The notes under the pieces: generated by a model
Told to the model about the DNA's origin: nothing
What the model saw: the letters and a program-made list of their open reading frames with translations, nothing else
The model's database searches: none
Shown here: piece by piece, positions 11,178 through 23,800 of the stretch
Layout: every line of letters begins with the position of its first letter
Position numbering within the stretch: position 1 is the first letter of the stretch
Made by a program: the position numbers and the translations under genes
Assembly: GCA_023512835.1 (NCBI GenBank)
Contig: CM042087.1
Coordinates: forward strand, 18,260,853-18,324,852
DNA: 64,000 nt
Direction of reading: 5' to 3'
Source of the DNA: Taxillus chinensis
Lineage: Eukaryota > Streptophyta > Magnoliopsida > Santalales > Loranthaceae

Positions 11178-12778
11178 TGTAGGTATAAACGTGTATATAC
11201 AGAGAGGGGGTGAATTTGTATACTTAAAACTAATTTCTTGGTTTCAAAAAGTAGTTATTTATCAGAGGTATTCTTATAGATGTGATTATTGTTTGGGTGG
11301 TATTTTAGTGTCTTGTGCAAGATCAAGTAAACAACAGGTATGTATGGAAAATAAAAAACAAAGACACGCGATTTACGTGGTTCGATCAATGTGATCTACT
11401 CCACGCTGGTGAGGGTGTACCTACACCGAGTCCAATCTACTATATACTTTTAATATACTAGGGTCTTGCCCTTATTACAATAGGATCAACTATCTTCTCT
11501 TTTAAATGCAAATATAGAAACAGTATTATTTCAGTATTCACTCACTGTGATGAACTATCTAGCGTAACCTGCTCCTGGGTATTCAACTGTTTGCACTACT
11601 TAACCTTCAACCACTCCTTTGCCAAACTCACAATCTGTTCATTGAATGTATGAGGAATGAGATTAGATGAACTTACTGTTATCTTGCTCTCAATCTTATT
11701 CTTTTCTGTTTGTGTAATACGAACTATTCTTCATCTCTTGTATCTCTATAGATACTTTTTGTGTATTCTAAAAATATTATGATGCTACACTGAAGTATGA
11801 CATCTTCTTTTCTTTTATAGGACGGTCATTGCATGAGAACCTCCTGCTAGGGTTAGACATATTCCATATTTTGATCTCCATCGTTGAAACATATTACTGC
11901 ATCCTCAGATAATGTCTATGTGTTTATTCTGATACTTAGCGTGCTTAGATACATTGTCCGAATAACCTACTTAAACGGTGACCTTAACTGTGTTTTGATC
12001 CTTCAATTAGCCATAGCCTCGAAGATTACTGCTTTATAGTCTCACAGATGATTCATTTGGTATGCATGCTACGATCTTCGAGTTTGCACCTTCGAATCTT
12101 TGAGTCAGAACCTTCGGACCTTCGAGTCAGATTAACTCCATCTTAGAGCTAGAGACATTCTAATCTTTGAGTTAGGGCTCCGAGTCTTCGACTCCAGGTT
12201 AGAACCTGCGACCAACTGACTTCTAACTCTATGAGTCTTCGAGTCCTCGAATCTCCAATTTTAAACCAGTGACAGCCACATTCTAACTTGGCTAATCATC
12301 TGTTCACATTAATGGGTCTTTGTTCACGGCAACGAGTCTCCCAATCTTTGACCTTTCAAGCTTCGACTCTGCGACACCACCGCTCTACGCCCAATGGATC
12401 TTCGAGTCTGCAAGTCTTTGAGTTTTTGAGACGTTGCTCTTCACCTGACTACACTTTGGGTCTTCGAATCTTTGACCCTGTGAATCTTCGAATCTGCAAC
12501 CCTATGGATCTTCTAATCTATGGCCCTATGGACCTTATGTTTGGTGCTTCAAGCCTGAGGATCATCAACTCTACAGATTTTAGAGTCTATGGATCTTCGA
12601 CCTTGTGAGTCTTCGAATCTTCGACTCTACATATCTTCAAGTCTCCAGATCTTCGACCCTGAATAGATTACAGCGTACATAGGTAGACTCCCTTTATGAG
12701 CTCACTCTAAGAGATCACTCTACAAAGTTATCCAACAAAGTACGAAGCTTCGACCCTGCCACTACCTGCTTCTACATA
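11178..12778 (-). mobile_element. Copia-type LTR region (- strand, borders uncertain)
   Basis: At 11178 the + strand reads TGTAGGTATAAACG and then CAGAGAGGGGGTGAATTTG, the reverse of the CACCCCCTCT motif near the end of many plant copia LTRs (compare 17078-17108 and 60350-60401). Next comes GCGATTTACGTGGTTCGATC, a motif I associate with copia LTRs. The rest is noncoding and includes a CTTCGA-rich tract. No PBS, coding region or target duplication was found, so it is a solo or truncated LTR; the right border is a guess. Bases 11019-11177 show nothing I can identify. Confidence 0.45.
12070..12670. repeat. CTTCGA/ATCTTCGAGTC-rich tract
   Basis: A low-complexity stretch of irregular CTTCGAGTC, CTTCGAATC, CTTCGACCC and GATCTTCGA words. 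It matches in composition, not in alignment, tracts inside gypsy and family T LTRs elsewhere in the window. The frame at 12288-12608 is produced by this composition. Confidence 0.75.
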
Positions 12779-12990
12779 CTATTGACAACAATGACAAACC
12801 ATAAAGACTGTGGGAACAACAACATTCGTTGGAGGTGGTGATTTTTCAATGTTGAAAATTTTAGCTCTATCCACTTCCAAACCAGCTGATGATACTTTAT
12901 GGCCCAAAATAATCCCCTCTTTGACTATAAAGTGATACTTCTCCCAATTGAGGTGAACCATAAGTTCTCTATAATTTGGTAGGATCCCAA
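12779..12990 (-). pseudogene. Athila-like gypsy reverse transcriptase relic
   Basis: The - strand encodes LNWEKYHFIVKEGIILGHKV followed by SSAGLEVDRAKI. This resembles the RT thumb and connection segment of Athila-type Ty3/gypsy elements (LNWEKCHFMV, GIVLGH, IEVDKAKI). No catalytic YVDD box, LTR or neighbouring domain is present, so this is an isolated fragment of about 70 codons. The assignment rests on motif memory, not a search. Confidence 0.75.
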
Positions 12991-13030
12991 TGACACTCCA
13001 CCAAGCCACAGAAGACAACTGCCCTGCCAA

Positions 13031-15585
13031 ATTTTGGGCAACCCTTTTAGATGTTTTATTATACTTAATATGAATGATTGATTTTTCACATATTCCTTAG
13101 TATTCACACATTTTGATTATTCACTATAACTACTCTTGTTTCATTTAATTATTAAAATCTCATGAATTTCCATAAACTTAGAGAGTTAAAAATGTGAAGC
13201 AAACCCAATTGATGCACATATTTAAATAGAATGTTTAAAAAACACAACTAACAAAGTATTGACAAATTCTATCAAAACTCAGAAGTTTTTAGTAGACAAA
13301 TATTATTATTATTTTATAGGTAGTTTTAGTAGCAACACAACAAAAAACTAAGCAGAGATAAGGATTAGTGAATAAATTAATGAAACATAGATTAAAACAA
13401 TTATTTTAAATAAGAACTAAACAAAAAAAACACATGAAATTGAGTAACCCAAATTATAAAGAGTAATTTAAAGATCTCAAAGCCAAAAAAGAGAAAAATA
13501 TAACATCAAAAATGGAACAAAACCAACCAACAAGGTCATTTATTGCCACCATAAAGGAGGAAGAAATATAGAGATGGAGGTACGTTGGGACGAAGGGGGG
13601 CCATGGACACCCCTTCCGTCCAAGTTAATATCATATATAATAGGGTTTTTTCATAGATGTTTTTTTAGGTTAGCCGCCCCCAACCCTAAATCGATGCATG
13701 TTGTCTCCCACTCTCTTTAATACTGTAATTTGGCAACTCTCACATAGGAGGCAGAGAAGCAAACACGTCAAGTCATTGATGTCATCCTCCCTCCCTAGGC
13801 GGCAAAGACGCAGACGCACGCAACGGTGTCGTCTAGCCTGTCATCCCTCCCCCAGGTAGCTAGGCCCCTAACCCTCTCTCCTTAGGACATTAGACTATCA
13901 AAGACGTCAGACACGTCATGCTGAAGTCTTCCTCTAGCTGGGCTCAGCCTCTATGCGCAGTAACACTAATGCCTCTAGATAAGTCAACTATAATAATATA
14001 TTTTTTAAAAAAATTGAGTGATTCAAAATCCATGATTAGATGATATATTGGCCCCCTCGGATTTGAAATCCTGGCTCGTCCTTGAAGAAAGGAAGAAGAA
14101 CAAAGTTGGCACTCACATTAGCAACTTGGTAGCAAAATATCTCTGAATACCTGCAAATGTCACCCTACGGAAGCCCAATGGCACTGCCATGGTCATCCAA
14201 GGGTGCTTCGAGGTGCTCTCCCTCATTGGCACCTTCCTTCCCAATCCACCCTGCTTGGAGCCACTAGACTAATTGTCTATCTCACATGGCACAAGATAAA
14301 AAAATGGTATTTTATGTGTTATTTATTTTTTTATTTTTTTTCTCTTTTTATCAAATGATAAAGAAATAATTTTTAAAATTTTTCTATTATTTTTCTATCC
14401 TAATCAAACAATTAGATTTTTTTCCTTTTTCTTTCCATATATTTTTCCCACCTAAATTTTTTTCACCGTTTACTATGTCTTACAAAACAAAAACAAAGGG
14501 TTATAAATTTGAAATATAAAGAATCTTTTCTTGCATTAAAATATGAAAATAATCACACGAGAATAATTAGGGATGGTAATCTTTGCCCGCTCCGCCTTGA
14601 TCTAGGCAATTTTTCCCCACCCTGTCCTACCTTGAAGAGACAACGAGACAGTCATTGGCACTAGCTGCCCTGATCCAACCTGACTTCGTAAAATATTTTA
14701 AAATAATTTTAGCTTAAAATATCTGTCCTGTCCCGACTCCGTCTCGACCAACCGTACTTATTAGTCCTATTCAGATCCATCCTAAACACATTCAAGATGA
14801 TATATATATACTAATTATGTAAATATAGTAAACAGTAATAATTTATGACATATATAGTTATCAACAAACTCCCAGACATCAGTTATTATACTTCAGATAC
14901 TCAATAATTATTATATTACTTATGTTATATATAATGTGTATATATATATATAGTTATATAATTGTCACTATATATATGCACTTATAAATTATAATCAATA
15001 AGTAATAACTTAAGTAATGAATAGTGATAATTTAAATAATATAATTATAATTAATAATAAATGATAACATGAGTAGTAAAAACCTAACTAATATAATTAT
15101 ATAACATAATTATCATATTACTTTTGTTATAAGCAATACACTAATCCGAAAAGTCATATTTTCCAAACGTGTTTTCCTTAATATAATTAAAATGATCGAT
15201 AATATGATTATTCTTGTATAAGATTAGTTATCAATCTTATAATTATAACTAATGTTATTAGTTAATTAAACAATACTAACTAGTTTGATATACGAAAAAA
15301 ATACATGGTAAGAGTGAGTTTTCACTTTTGATATTATGTATTTCATATTTGGGTTAAAAGTTTGAGTAATAAATTATATAAATGATATTACTAGTTCAAA
15401 TATAAATGCATTTATCGATCAAATATTACTTGATTTGATCATTTAGTTTTAAATCAGTATATTAATAAATTTAAAACTAAATTTGAATCAAATTAATATG
15501 ACTAGTATCCATAAATTTTTTTATGCATGATATGAGTCATGCATGGTGATAGTGAGTTTTGAGTCTTTTGACATTTGATAGTATG
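13031..15585. other. AT-rich intergenic DNA without recognised genes
   Basis: I find no convincing coding sequence. The part at about 13560-14110 is less AT-rich and contains GCCGCCCCCAACCCTAAATC and a TTGAAATCCTGGCTC phrase that recurs in decayed plant transposons, but no terminal repeats or protein could be identified. Bases 14280-15340 are strongly AT-rich with TA dinucleotide runs near 14800-14960. The end (15310-15585) is one unit of a diverged tandem repeat that continues after the solo LTR. Confidence 0.5.
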
Positions 15586-17108
15586 TGTTGGATTGAACCC
15601 AGAATTTAGATGATGCAGAAACCCTATGTAATTTGGTTTGAGATCTTTCAATGTCTATTCTAACATGGTGCAGAAGATAAGCTTAAATTTGATCTTCACT
15701 CGTGAGTGTTAATTTAAGGACAGGATACATAATCCTGATTCGGATAAATGAGAGTTGACAATTGACTTAGTAAATAACCAAGTGAACACAATATACAAAG
15801 TAAGAAATACTAGTGCGGACTAAGGGCTATTGATATGGAATAAGGGATCCGCATCTTTCACTCAAACGGACTAAGGAAAAAAAGACGCGAAGTAAGAATA
15901 CTAGTTTACAACTTGCGCGGAGTAAGAGAACGCTTATGTGGAATAAGGACTTGAGTCCTTATTCACACGGAGTAATGAAGTACTGAGACGAAGTAAGGAA
16001 TCTGAGCTTCATATTTACATGGAGTAAGGAATTTGAACGTTACACTCATACGGAGTAAAGAAACGGTAACACGGAATAAGGAACCTTAAGACAGAATAAG
16101 GATCTGAGCGCTTCATTCACATAGATTAAGGAAATGCGGACACGGAGTAAGAAAGCGCTAACACGGAGTAAGGAAGCACTGACATGGAATAAGGAACCTT
16201 AAGACGGAATAAGGATCTAAGCGCTTCATTCACATGGAGTAAGAAAACGTTGACACGGAGTAAGAAAGCGCTGATATCGAATAAGAGATCCAAGCATTCA
16301 AGTAACACGGAGTAAGGAACCTTGATACGCAATAAGACATCTAAGTACTTCACTAACGCAAAGTAAGGAACCTTCCAACGGAATAAGGATCCGAGTACTG
16401 AACTGACACGGAGTAAGCAATTACTGACATGGAGTAAAGATCTAAGCACTTCATTAACATGAAGTAAAGAACCTTATGACGGAATAAGACAATACTGCTC
16501 CAACTACTTTCTTTATCATCTCAGCGCATTCAAACTCATCAACTTGCTATGTCCCGATGTAAGAAAAGTTCTGTTGAAGACATTTAAGTCATCTCACACG
16601 TGGATCACATGGATGCATGGACCAATCTTCAATGAAATTGGAACTATACAAAATGGATTTAATTCACTCATATTTCCAATATCTTGAGCTCCACATCCGT
16701 AGCATTAAAATAGAAGGTTTTTACGAGAAGATTATTGATGAAGCTCAGCAACCAAGATGCTCAGTTCCAAGATTGTCTCCAAGGGATGCATATAAATATA
16801 GAGTCTTGTATATTTATACGAGTGTGCTTTGTGTGCTTTTTAGAGCTTTTGGCTAGCGTGTGCGTAATTGTAAAAGAGTGCTTCTGTAATCAAGAGAGAT
16901 AATATGTATATTGATTTACCTGTGCAAACAGCTTTATCTGCTATATAATTTGTTATAATTATCTTTTGATAATAATATAAATTACTTCCACTATCAGACT
17001 ATTCCATATTGATTTACTTTTTCAATCTCAATTAGTGTTGTACTAAAAGAGTTAGAAAGTGATTTAAAAGAGCCTATTCACCCCCCTCTAGGCTCTCTGT
17101 AACTAACA
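15586..17108 (+). mobile_element. Copia solo LTR
   Basis: It starts TGTTGGATTGAACCC and ends CTCTGTAACTAACA, preceded by CACCCCCCTCTAGGC, the usual copia LTR end. Flanks are GTATG (15581-15585) and ATATG (17109-17113), a 5-base target duplication with one mismatch. No PBS or coding sequence is inside. Its 3' half (CTTGAGCTCCACATCCG, TTAGAGCTTTTGGCTAG, TTATCTTTTGATAATAA) is homologous to the copia LTR fragments in both palindrome arms. Confidence 0.85.
15810..16490. repeat. GGAGTAAGGA / GGAATAAGGA diverged array
   Basis: An irregular array of CACGGAGTAAGGA, ACGGAATAAGGA and related words separated by 15-35 variable bases such as AAGCGCTGAC or CTTCATTCACA, inside the copia solo LTR. The - strand frame at 16126-16449 gives a periodic peptide that merely reflects the array. 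Confidence 0.8.
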
Positions 17109-17290
17109 ATATGTATTTCATATTTAAATTAAAAAGTAATAAACCATGTAAATCATATTATTAATTTAAATATTAATATATTTTCAATCAAATAACATTC
17201 ATTTGATCATCTAATTATAAAATAAATCATCTTATTAATAAATTCAAAGTTAAATTTAAATCTAATTAATTTATATTTTATATCAAAATA

Positions 17291-17820
17291 ATAATAGTAC
17301 ATTTATTTTTTATTATAATATATATATATACTTTGTAATTTTTTTTTATTTTAAAAAATAAAACATACACTCTTTATTAATATTATTATTTTCATTATAT
17401 TTAATAATAATAATAATATTTAGTATTATTATTATTATTATTTATATATCATTCATATAAGCATAAGAAATAAAATAATATAGCCATATTAGTAGGAAGG
17501 AGATCTAAGTCTTTCTGAAAACATTAATTTATTCCCAAGCGCGCGCGTAGGTTGGGCGGGCTGGGCAGTGATTAGAGAGGGACGAGGCGAGGCGTCAACT
17601 ATTCGAGGTATGAAGTGGGAGGAGAAAAAAATACAACCGGGGCGAGAATTTATCCCGAAGCGAGTGCACGAGATGGGATATGCTTGTCCCGTCCCCTCCT
17701 TCTATTCTAACGGGACAAAATATTATTTCCCTAATGGCGGGTCGAATTGTCATTCATTTACTAACGGTAAGAAAATGACCAGTGAAACCCCAATCGCAAA
17801 ATAAAATAAAATAAGAATAA
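17291..17820 (+). promoter_or_regulatory. Upstream region of the DNA glycosylase gene
   Basis: Bases 17291-17500 are very AT-rich with TAATAATAATA runs. At about 17535-17700 composition changes to GC-rich (CCAAGCGCGCGCGTAGG, GGCGGGCTGGGC, GGGACGAGGCGAGGCG), as is common around plant transcription starts. I see no clear TATA box. The start codon at 17821 follows AATAAGAATAA. Confidence 0.4.
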
Positions 17821-20800
17821 ATGGCATCGAGAAAGCGGCTTCGGCCATCATCGCCGGCGAAATCTCAGAGAAACGCCGGCGACGATAAGACCAGAACGAC
17901 CCCGTTTCCTTCCTACCCTCGACCTACCTCTGAGGAATGCCAAGCCGTGCGGGACGACCTCTTAGCCCTCCATGGTTTCCCCCAGCAGTTCGCCAAGTTT
18001 CGCGACCTCCGCCGCAGCTCCCGTGTCGCTGCCGCTTTCAAAACATCCGATTTGGATGATACTCCACCGCCGCTGGATGTTTCTGGATCGTCTTCGCCGC
18101 GGGAGAGTGTGTTGGATGGCCTGGTGAGCATCTTGCTGTCGCAGAACACCACTGATGCGAACTCGCAAAGGGCTTTCGCTTCTCTCAAATCCACTTTTCC
18201 ATGCTGGGAAGAGGTACGAAGCTTCTTGATTCGTTTTAAGACAACGTTTGAATTTTTTTGTTTTGGAATTTTTGTGTTTGTAATTATGTGTTGTTGTTGT
18301 TCCTATTTTCCATTTGATATGTTTTGTGTTCGATAATTTATACATACCTTTTCATGGCCTTTTTTTTATTTTTTTATAATGTATTTTGATTTTGTTTTAG
18401 TTCTTGCCGTTTAGACAATGCAAGTGTGGATTTGTTACGTCCTGTGCTTTCTGTGCAAGAGTTTGGACATTTTTTCATGGCAGTTTTTTTTAAAGGTGGT
18501 TTGATTTTTATCAATTGAGTATTTTTGTTCCATCAGTTTGGGCAATGCTTCAACTTGTCTTATAAGTTTTTTGGAACAAGTACAACATGTTTTAGAATTA
18601 GTTTTTCTCTTCAAATGTGTATCAATTTGAGCAAAGCCGGGCGTTTATGTTAAATGCTTGTTGTTTGTGTTAAGGTTCTGGCTGCGGAGTCTAAATGCGT
18701 CGAGGATTCCATAAGATGTGGTGGCTTGGCTACAACTAAGGCTTCTTGTATCAAGAACATTTTGAGATGCTTGCTTGAGAAAAAAGGCAAATTGTGCTTG
18801 GAGTACTTGCGAGATTTATCAGTTGATGAAATCAAGGCTGAGCTCTCTTCTTTCAAAGGAATTGGGCCCAAAACGGTAATTCTGATTTTATTTTCCAATC
18901 TCATTCATCTGTAGATAGATTGAAAATCACTGAGTTATATTTAGAATAAATGGGATTGCTATATAGTTTTCGTTTATTCTAGCTATATTCTTGAAATTTT
19001 CATCAACAAATTGAACCACTAATTCCATTTACATCCTATATATTGATTTCAAATCATATTTAGATAATTTCAGTTCACGTGTGTAATGGACAACCCCTGT
19101 CATGAAAATGAACGTTACTTTGCTGTTGATGCATATTTATGTTTTTGTCCTAGTCAATCTACGTGTTGACTGCTGTTCTGTTATGGAATGCCACATGATG
19201 GTTCTATTCATGAGCGACCAAAATATAGGTTGTTAGAATGTAGGCATGCTTGGATAGATTTATACATGATGCTCTTGCTGTAAATACTGGTTTATGGAAA
19301 GTTCACCAAGCATAAAGCCTAGATATGCTATTTTTCATTGTTCTACCAGGGACGCTTGTATATCACCATGTGGTGCAACATATACATGTATGACTGAAAA
19401 TCTCCTCCTTTGCTCGACTTCTAGTTGAAGAAAAATCCTCTCGATTATCATTTGAGCTTGCGTGTGTTTGCATGCATGCCTGCGTTAAAGTTTTGATGTG
19501 TTGGAAGTGTGGATTTTAATTGAAAGAATATGAACGAGGTGAGAGGAGAGACATAAATCACATTTATTCTTATTAAAAAACATGCCCACACCAATAGACA
19601 ACATAATGTGAAGGAGCACACACCCAACGCCGCGTACAACCTCCATATCATTGGCCGCATTTTCAAGAAACACTTGTCCTATATTTTATTCTAACCCATG
19701 ACTTTTCTCATATTTTAATACATATAACCCATATTATTGTCAATATTATTTAATGACATCTGGGCAAAGTCCAAATTAGCTATCCAATATTATCCCACAC
19801 ATGGTAAGGCATGGCAATGATATATACACATGTCCATAATCCCATAATTGATAGCTAATCAATTATGCATGAAGTCAATGCCTTGCTAGCTGTCCATATT
19901 TTTAATTTGCAATAATTAACACACTCCCTCAAATTAAAAATTCTTCATCCCAAGCATATCTCGTAATTTTCTGAAAGCTGTGAATGGTAATGCTTTGGTA
20001 AAAATATCAGCCACCTAGTCATGAGTATTGCAATAATCTAATTCAACTGTTTTCTCTTTCATATGACTGCGCAAAAAATGGAATTGCGTATCAATATGCT
20101 TGCTTTTTTCATGTTGAACTGGATTCTTTGATAGTTCAATTGCTGACTTATTATCAACCTGAATTAGGGCAACCTTCTCCTGAGGATGGCTTAAGGACTC
20201 CAATAAAATTTTCAACCACTTCACACACAGCTGAAGCAAGTGCAACATATTCAGTCTCACACGATGACAAAGCCACAATGCTTTGTTTCTTTGATGTCCA
20301 TGAGAACGCCGTTGAACCAGGATAGAACACATGACCAGTTGTGCTCTTTCTTTCATCTTGGTCTCTACACCAATCATTATCCGAATATCCAGCAAGTTCT
20401 GCAATGTCACCAAATTTATAAAATAATCCAAAATTCAGTGTACCTTTAATGTACTTGATAATTCTTTTTGTAGCTTGCCAATGTAATTCTTGCGGTGTAT
20501 CCATATACTGGCTTACCAATCCAACTCCATAGAGTATATCTGGTTTAGTTATGGTTAAATATCTTAAACTTCCTATGAGACTCTTGTACAGAGTAGCATC
20601 CACCGTTTTTCTTTCTCCTTCCTTTGTCAACTTTAATCCTGTTACGACAGGAGTATTTATGGCCTTGCAGTTTTCCATTCTGAATTTTTTTAGAATATCT
20701 ACTATATATTTTTCTTGGGAAATAAAAATCCCATTAGCTTCTTACTTCACTTCGATGCCAAGAAAATATGACATCAAACCATTATTTGTCATGTCAAATT

Positions 20801-23800
20801 CTTTAAACATGGACTGCTTGAATTTGGCCATCATCCTTTCACAGCTCTCTGTAAACAACAAGTAATCAACATATAAATACAAAATCAAGCATTCACTATT
20901 TTTAGTCTTTATGTAAACTGAGTGCTCATATGGGCATTGCATAAACCCATTCTCTTGTAAATAACCATTGATCCTGGCATTCCACACACGGGGTGCTTGT
21001 TTTAGGCCATACAACGCATTCTTCAAACGAAGCACTTGATTTTCTGCTCCTTTAACCACAAAACCCTCAGGTTGTTCAATATAAACTTTCTCTTTCAAAA
21101 CACCATTTAAAAATGGAGACTTCACATTCAGTTGATAGAGTTTTCAACTTTGATGAGCTGCCAATGAAATTAATAGCCTTACAGTATCCATCCTTGCGAC
21201 AGGAGCAAAAACTTCATCATAATTAATTTCATGCTTTCGCTTATAGTCCTTTACTACAAGTCTCGCCTTGTACTGATCAACCTCGCCATCCGCCTTGCGC
21301 TTGATCCTATACACCCATTTGACTCCCATGGCTTTCTTCTTTAGTGGGAGCGTTGACAACTCCCATATATCATTTTTTTTAATGGCTTGAATCTCCTCCT
21401 TCATAGCCAATCTCCAACACTCTTCTTGGGCAGCTTCTTCAAAGTTTATTGGCTCATGATCTGTATACAAACAAAACAAGTTTACCTCTTCTGTTTCTGT
21501 ATAAATGTCATCTAAACTTCTCATTTTGACTGGAGTGATATTGAATCTTCTGGTTCTATCACTTGATGCAGATGAGCTTGATACTCCATTGTTTTGGTGT
21601 GCCAAAGGTGGGTGAGAATTTTGAGGTATTGTTGCAGCATCTGGTGCAACATCCTGTGCCTGCTCACAATTACAACTTCTTTGCTTGCATCATTATCATT
21701 AAAATTTCATGACTCTTCTTCTCGGAAGATGACATTTCTACTAATTATCACTTTCTTGGTAAGTGGGTTATAGAGCTTGTATGCCTTTGATTCCTCGCTA
21801 TAGACAATGAAGATGCCCTTCTCACCACGATCGTCTAGCTTCTTTCTTCTTGCTTCTAGTACTTGGGCATATGCCACACATCCGAAGATCCGCAGATGTG
21901 ACACACGTGGCTTCTATCCGCTCCATGCTTCTTGCGGTGTCATGTCTTTGACACTACTCGTCGGACACTTGTTTAATAAATAAAAAGTAATGTGAACGAC
22001 ATCTATCCAAAATTGTCAAGGAAGTCCTTGCTCCTTCAGCATGGACTGTGCCATGTCCATGATGGTTTGATTCTTTCTCTCTGCGACTCTGTTCTGTTGT
22101 GTAGTGTATGCAGTGGTAAAGTGATGCTGAATGCCAGTTGCTTTGCAAAAATTTTGAAACGCCTTTGAGGTGTATTTACCCGCTCTATCCGATCTTATCA
22201 TCACAAGATTGTATTGGCTCTCAACTTCAACTTGTCTTTTAAAATCTTTGAACATCGTCAAGGTTACGACTTTCTCCTTTAGAAAGTATACTCACGTCTT
22301 CCTACTAAAATCATCAATAAATGTTATGAAATATTTATTTCCTCCATTGGTAATTGAATTCAATGGCCCCCAGATATCTGTATGCACCAACTGCAATGGT
22401 GCTCTAGCCCTTCATGACTCGCCACTCAATAAAAGCAAGTGAGATTGTTTACCAAGAACATAACTTTCACAATCACAATCTGCAGTATTAAGATATGGAA
22501 GGCCTTGAACCATCCTTCTAGATGAGAGCATCTTCAAGCTTTGAAAATTGAGATGACCAAAGTGGTAATGCCATCTTCGTATTTAACATCAGAGGAAACA
22601 TTCGATTTGCTGTCATATGCATGTGTGCAATCAATTTACTACTTTTATCTCTCAACGTGAGAGCGTCATTCTCCATTTGCATTGTATGGCCCTTCTGCAG
22701 TAATTGTTCAAGACTTAGGACATTACTCTTTATGCTTGGAATATAGTAGACATCTCTGATGAAGGCTTCATCACCATTCTTTTGGAAGATACGAATTCTT
22801 CCTCTTCTTTGACTTTAAGCTTGGAGCTATCTCTAAGACTCACACTTCCATGTACTTCTTCTTTGAGGTCAACGAATAACTCTTTCTTACCACACATGTG
22901 GTTGCTTGCTCCGGAGTCAAGATACCAAGTGTTGTATTGGGCATTTGAATTAGTGTGTGCCAATAGAACAGATAGGTCATCATACTTTTCATTCTTTGAG
23001 GCGAAATTGGCTCGATCTTCCATTTTAAAACGTCACTTGGAAGCAATATGTCCAAGCTTCTAACAATTGTAGCATCGGACAGTAGACCTCCTTTGATTTG
23101 AGAAATTCCTCTCTTGATATGAACCACTGTGGTTGCTTGGTCTAGCACTGCGTCCTCGTCCTCGGAAGTTAGAATCACCACCTCGTCTTTGGTTTCATTG
23201 TCCCTGGCCGCCTTGTCCACGACCACCTCCTTGTGGCTTTTCAACTTGTAACTTTGTTTCCAACGCCTGCTCCAGTGATGTAGACTTGGAAGCACCATTT
23301 TTGGAATTTTTTAAAATGCAATGCTCGTGTGCTTTGAGTGAGCCTAACAGCTTCTCAGCACTTATCTGCTCCAAATCCTTCGGCCCCTCGATTGCTGCTA
23401 CTACGTGCTCAAATTTGGGTGTGAGCGAACGTAGGATTTTCTCCATAACTCGAATATCGTCGAGTTTCTCGCTATTTCGCTTCATCTCATTCATGGTTAC
23501 AAGTATCCGAGAATAGTAGTTGGAGATGTGCTCTCCTCCTTCATTTTGGCTGCTTCAAATTCCGCCCGTAGAGATTGCAGTTGAATTCTCCTCACACAAT
23601 CAACACCCTTAAAGACGGTGCTTAAGGTGTCCCATACTAACTTGCTTGATGTCACTTCCACCACTTTCTTGAATGTTGCGTCGTCGAATCCTTGATATAG
23701 AAGGTACAACGCTTTTTTATCCTTCTTGCACTGCTCTCTTAGTGTGGCTCTTTGATCTGCAGTGTAACCGGTTTCTCCGGTGTGGGATCAACAAATCTGT

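Larger units (their letters stand above)
15312..17290. repeat. Diverged AT-rich tandem repeat split by a solo LTR
   Basis: The segment GAGTGAGTTTTCACTTTTGATATTATG followed by TATTTCATATTT at about 15316-15360 is paralleled by AGTGAGTTTTGAGTCTTTTGACATTTGATAGTATG at 15551-15585, which continues after the LTR as TATTTCATATTT at 17113. The following sequences (CATTTGATCATCTAATTATAAAATAAATC and TTTGATCATTTAGTTTTAAATCAG) also correspond. Two units of about 240 bases are implied, the second interrupted by the insertion. Confidence 0.6.

Noticed and set aside
13540..14110. Decayed DNA transposon (phrase TTGAAATCCTGGCTC)
   Set aside because: Suggestive phrase only. No terminal repeats, target duplication or transposase could be seen.
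16126..16449. - strand frame with periodic LRSLFRLKVPYS peptides
   Set aside because: It is the translation of the GGAGTAAG array in an LTR.
18654..18914. Glycosylase exon 2 as a stand-alone 86-codon gene
   Set aside because: The conserved part is bounded by a 3' splice site at 18674 and a 5' splice site at 18876, in phase with exons 1 and 3.
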